Of a DNA stretch of 6,231 nt, positions 6,226 to 6,231 are shown one piece after another. The notes beneath the pieces are model-generated. The model was given only the letters and a program-made list of their open reading frames with translations. It did not search any database and was not told the DNA's origin. Positions within the stretch are counted from its first letter, which is position 1; each line of letters begins with the position of its first letter. The position numbers and the translations under genes are program-made. Source of the stretch: Bacillota bacterium (lineage in GTDB: Bacteria; Bacillota; Clostridia; Acetivibrionales; DSM-1351). The stretch is taken from assembly GCA_023412635.1 (NCBI GenBank), contig JAEYNI010000203.1, positions 1-6,231 of the forward strand. Direction: 5' to 3'.

Positions 6226-6231
6226 ATGATT
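6226..6231 (+). CDS. Possible start of the next gene (cut by window edge)
   Basis: ATG at 6226 has AGAGGT (6211-6216) nine bases upstream and lies downstream of the extended -10 promoter. Only two codons are in the window, so the product and even the reading of this as a gene are uncertain. Confidence 0.28.

Overview
The window reads as part of the chromosome of a low-GC, anaerobic Gram-positive bacterium, most likely a Clostridia-type Firmicute. The reasons are strong AGGAGG-type ribosome binding sites, AT-rich spacers, U-tailed hairpin terminators, and oxygen-sensitive metalloenzyme families. The genus cannot be fixed from the sequence. All five genes lie on the + strand and are tightly packed. 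No tRNA, rRNA, CRISPR array, insertion sequence or long repeat was seen.

Layout. Positions 2-412 hold the C-terminal half of a NifH-like reductase ATPase, cut by the window edge. Positions 469-1884 and 1884-3167 hold two nitrogenase component-1 (NifD/NifK-type) subunits whose stop and start codons overlap by one base. Positions 3247-4701 hold a cytoplasmic arylsulfotransferase-family beta-propeller protein, followed directly by a weak hairpin terminator. Positions 4812-6020 hold a radical SAM protein with a non-canonical CX8CX2C cluster motif. A strong terminator (6036-6078) closes the locus. An extended -10 promoter then appears to drive a next gene, whose start codon is just visible at the right edge.

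How the genes may work together. This is not a classical nitrogen-fixation operon. The component-1 pair has no visible FeMo-cofactor ligands. Its cluster-ligand pattern is lopsided: the NifK-type subunit keeps all three family cysteines, while the NifD-type subunit keeps one and has Asp and Ser at the other two positions. That resembles the asymmetric single [4Fe-4S] site of dark-operative protochlorophyllide reductase more than a P-cluster. The simplest reading is a nitrogenase-like (group IV type) reductase or scaffold. In it the NifH-like protein passes ATP-driven electrons to the D/K-like pair, and the radical SAM protein makes or modifies a cofactor or substrate. The arylsulfotransferase-like protein hints at sulfur or aromatic-sulfate chemistry. 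The substrate is unknown. The combination of nitrogenase-like reductase, cytosolic arylsulfotransferase-like propeller and unusual radical SAM enzyme is the most interesting feature of the window.
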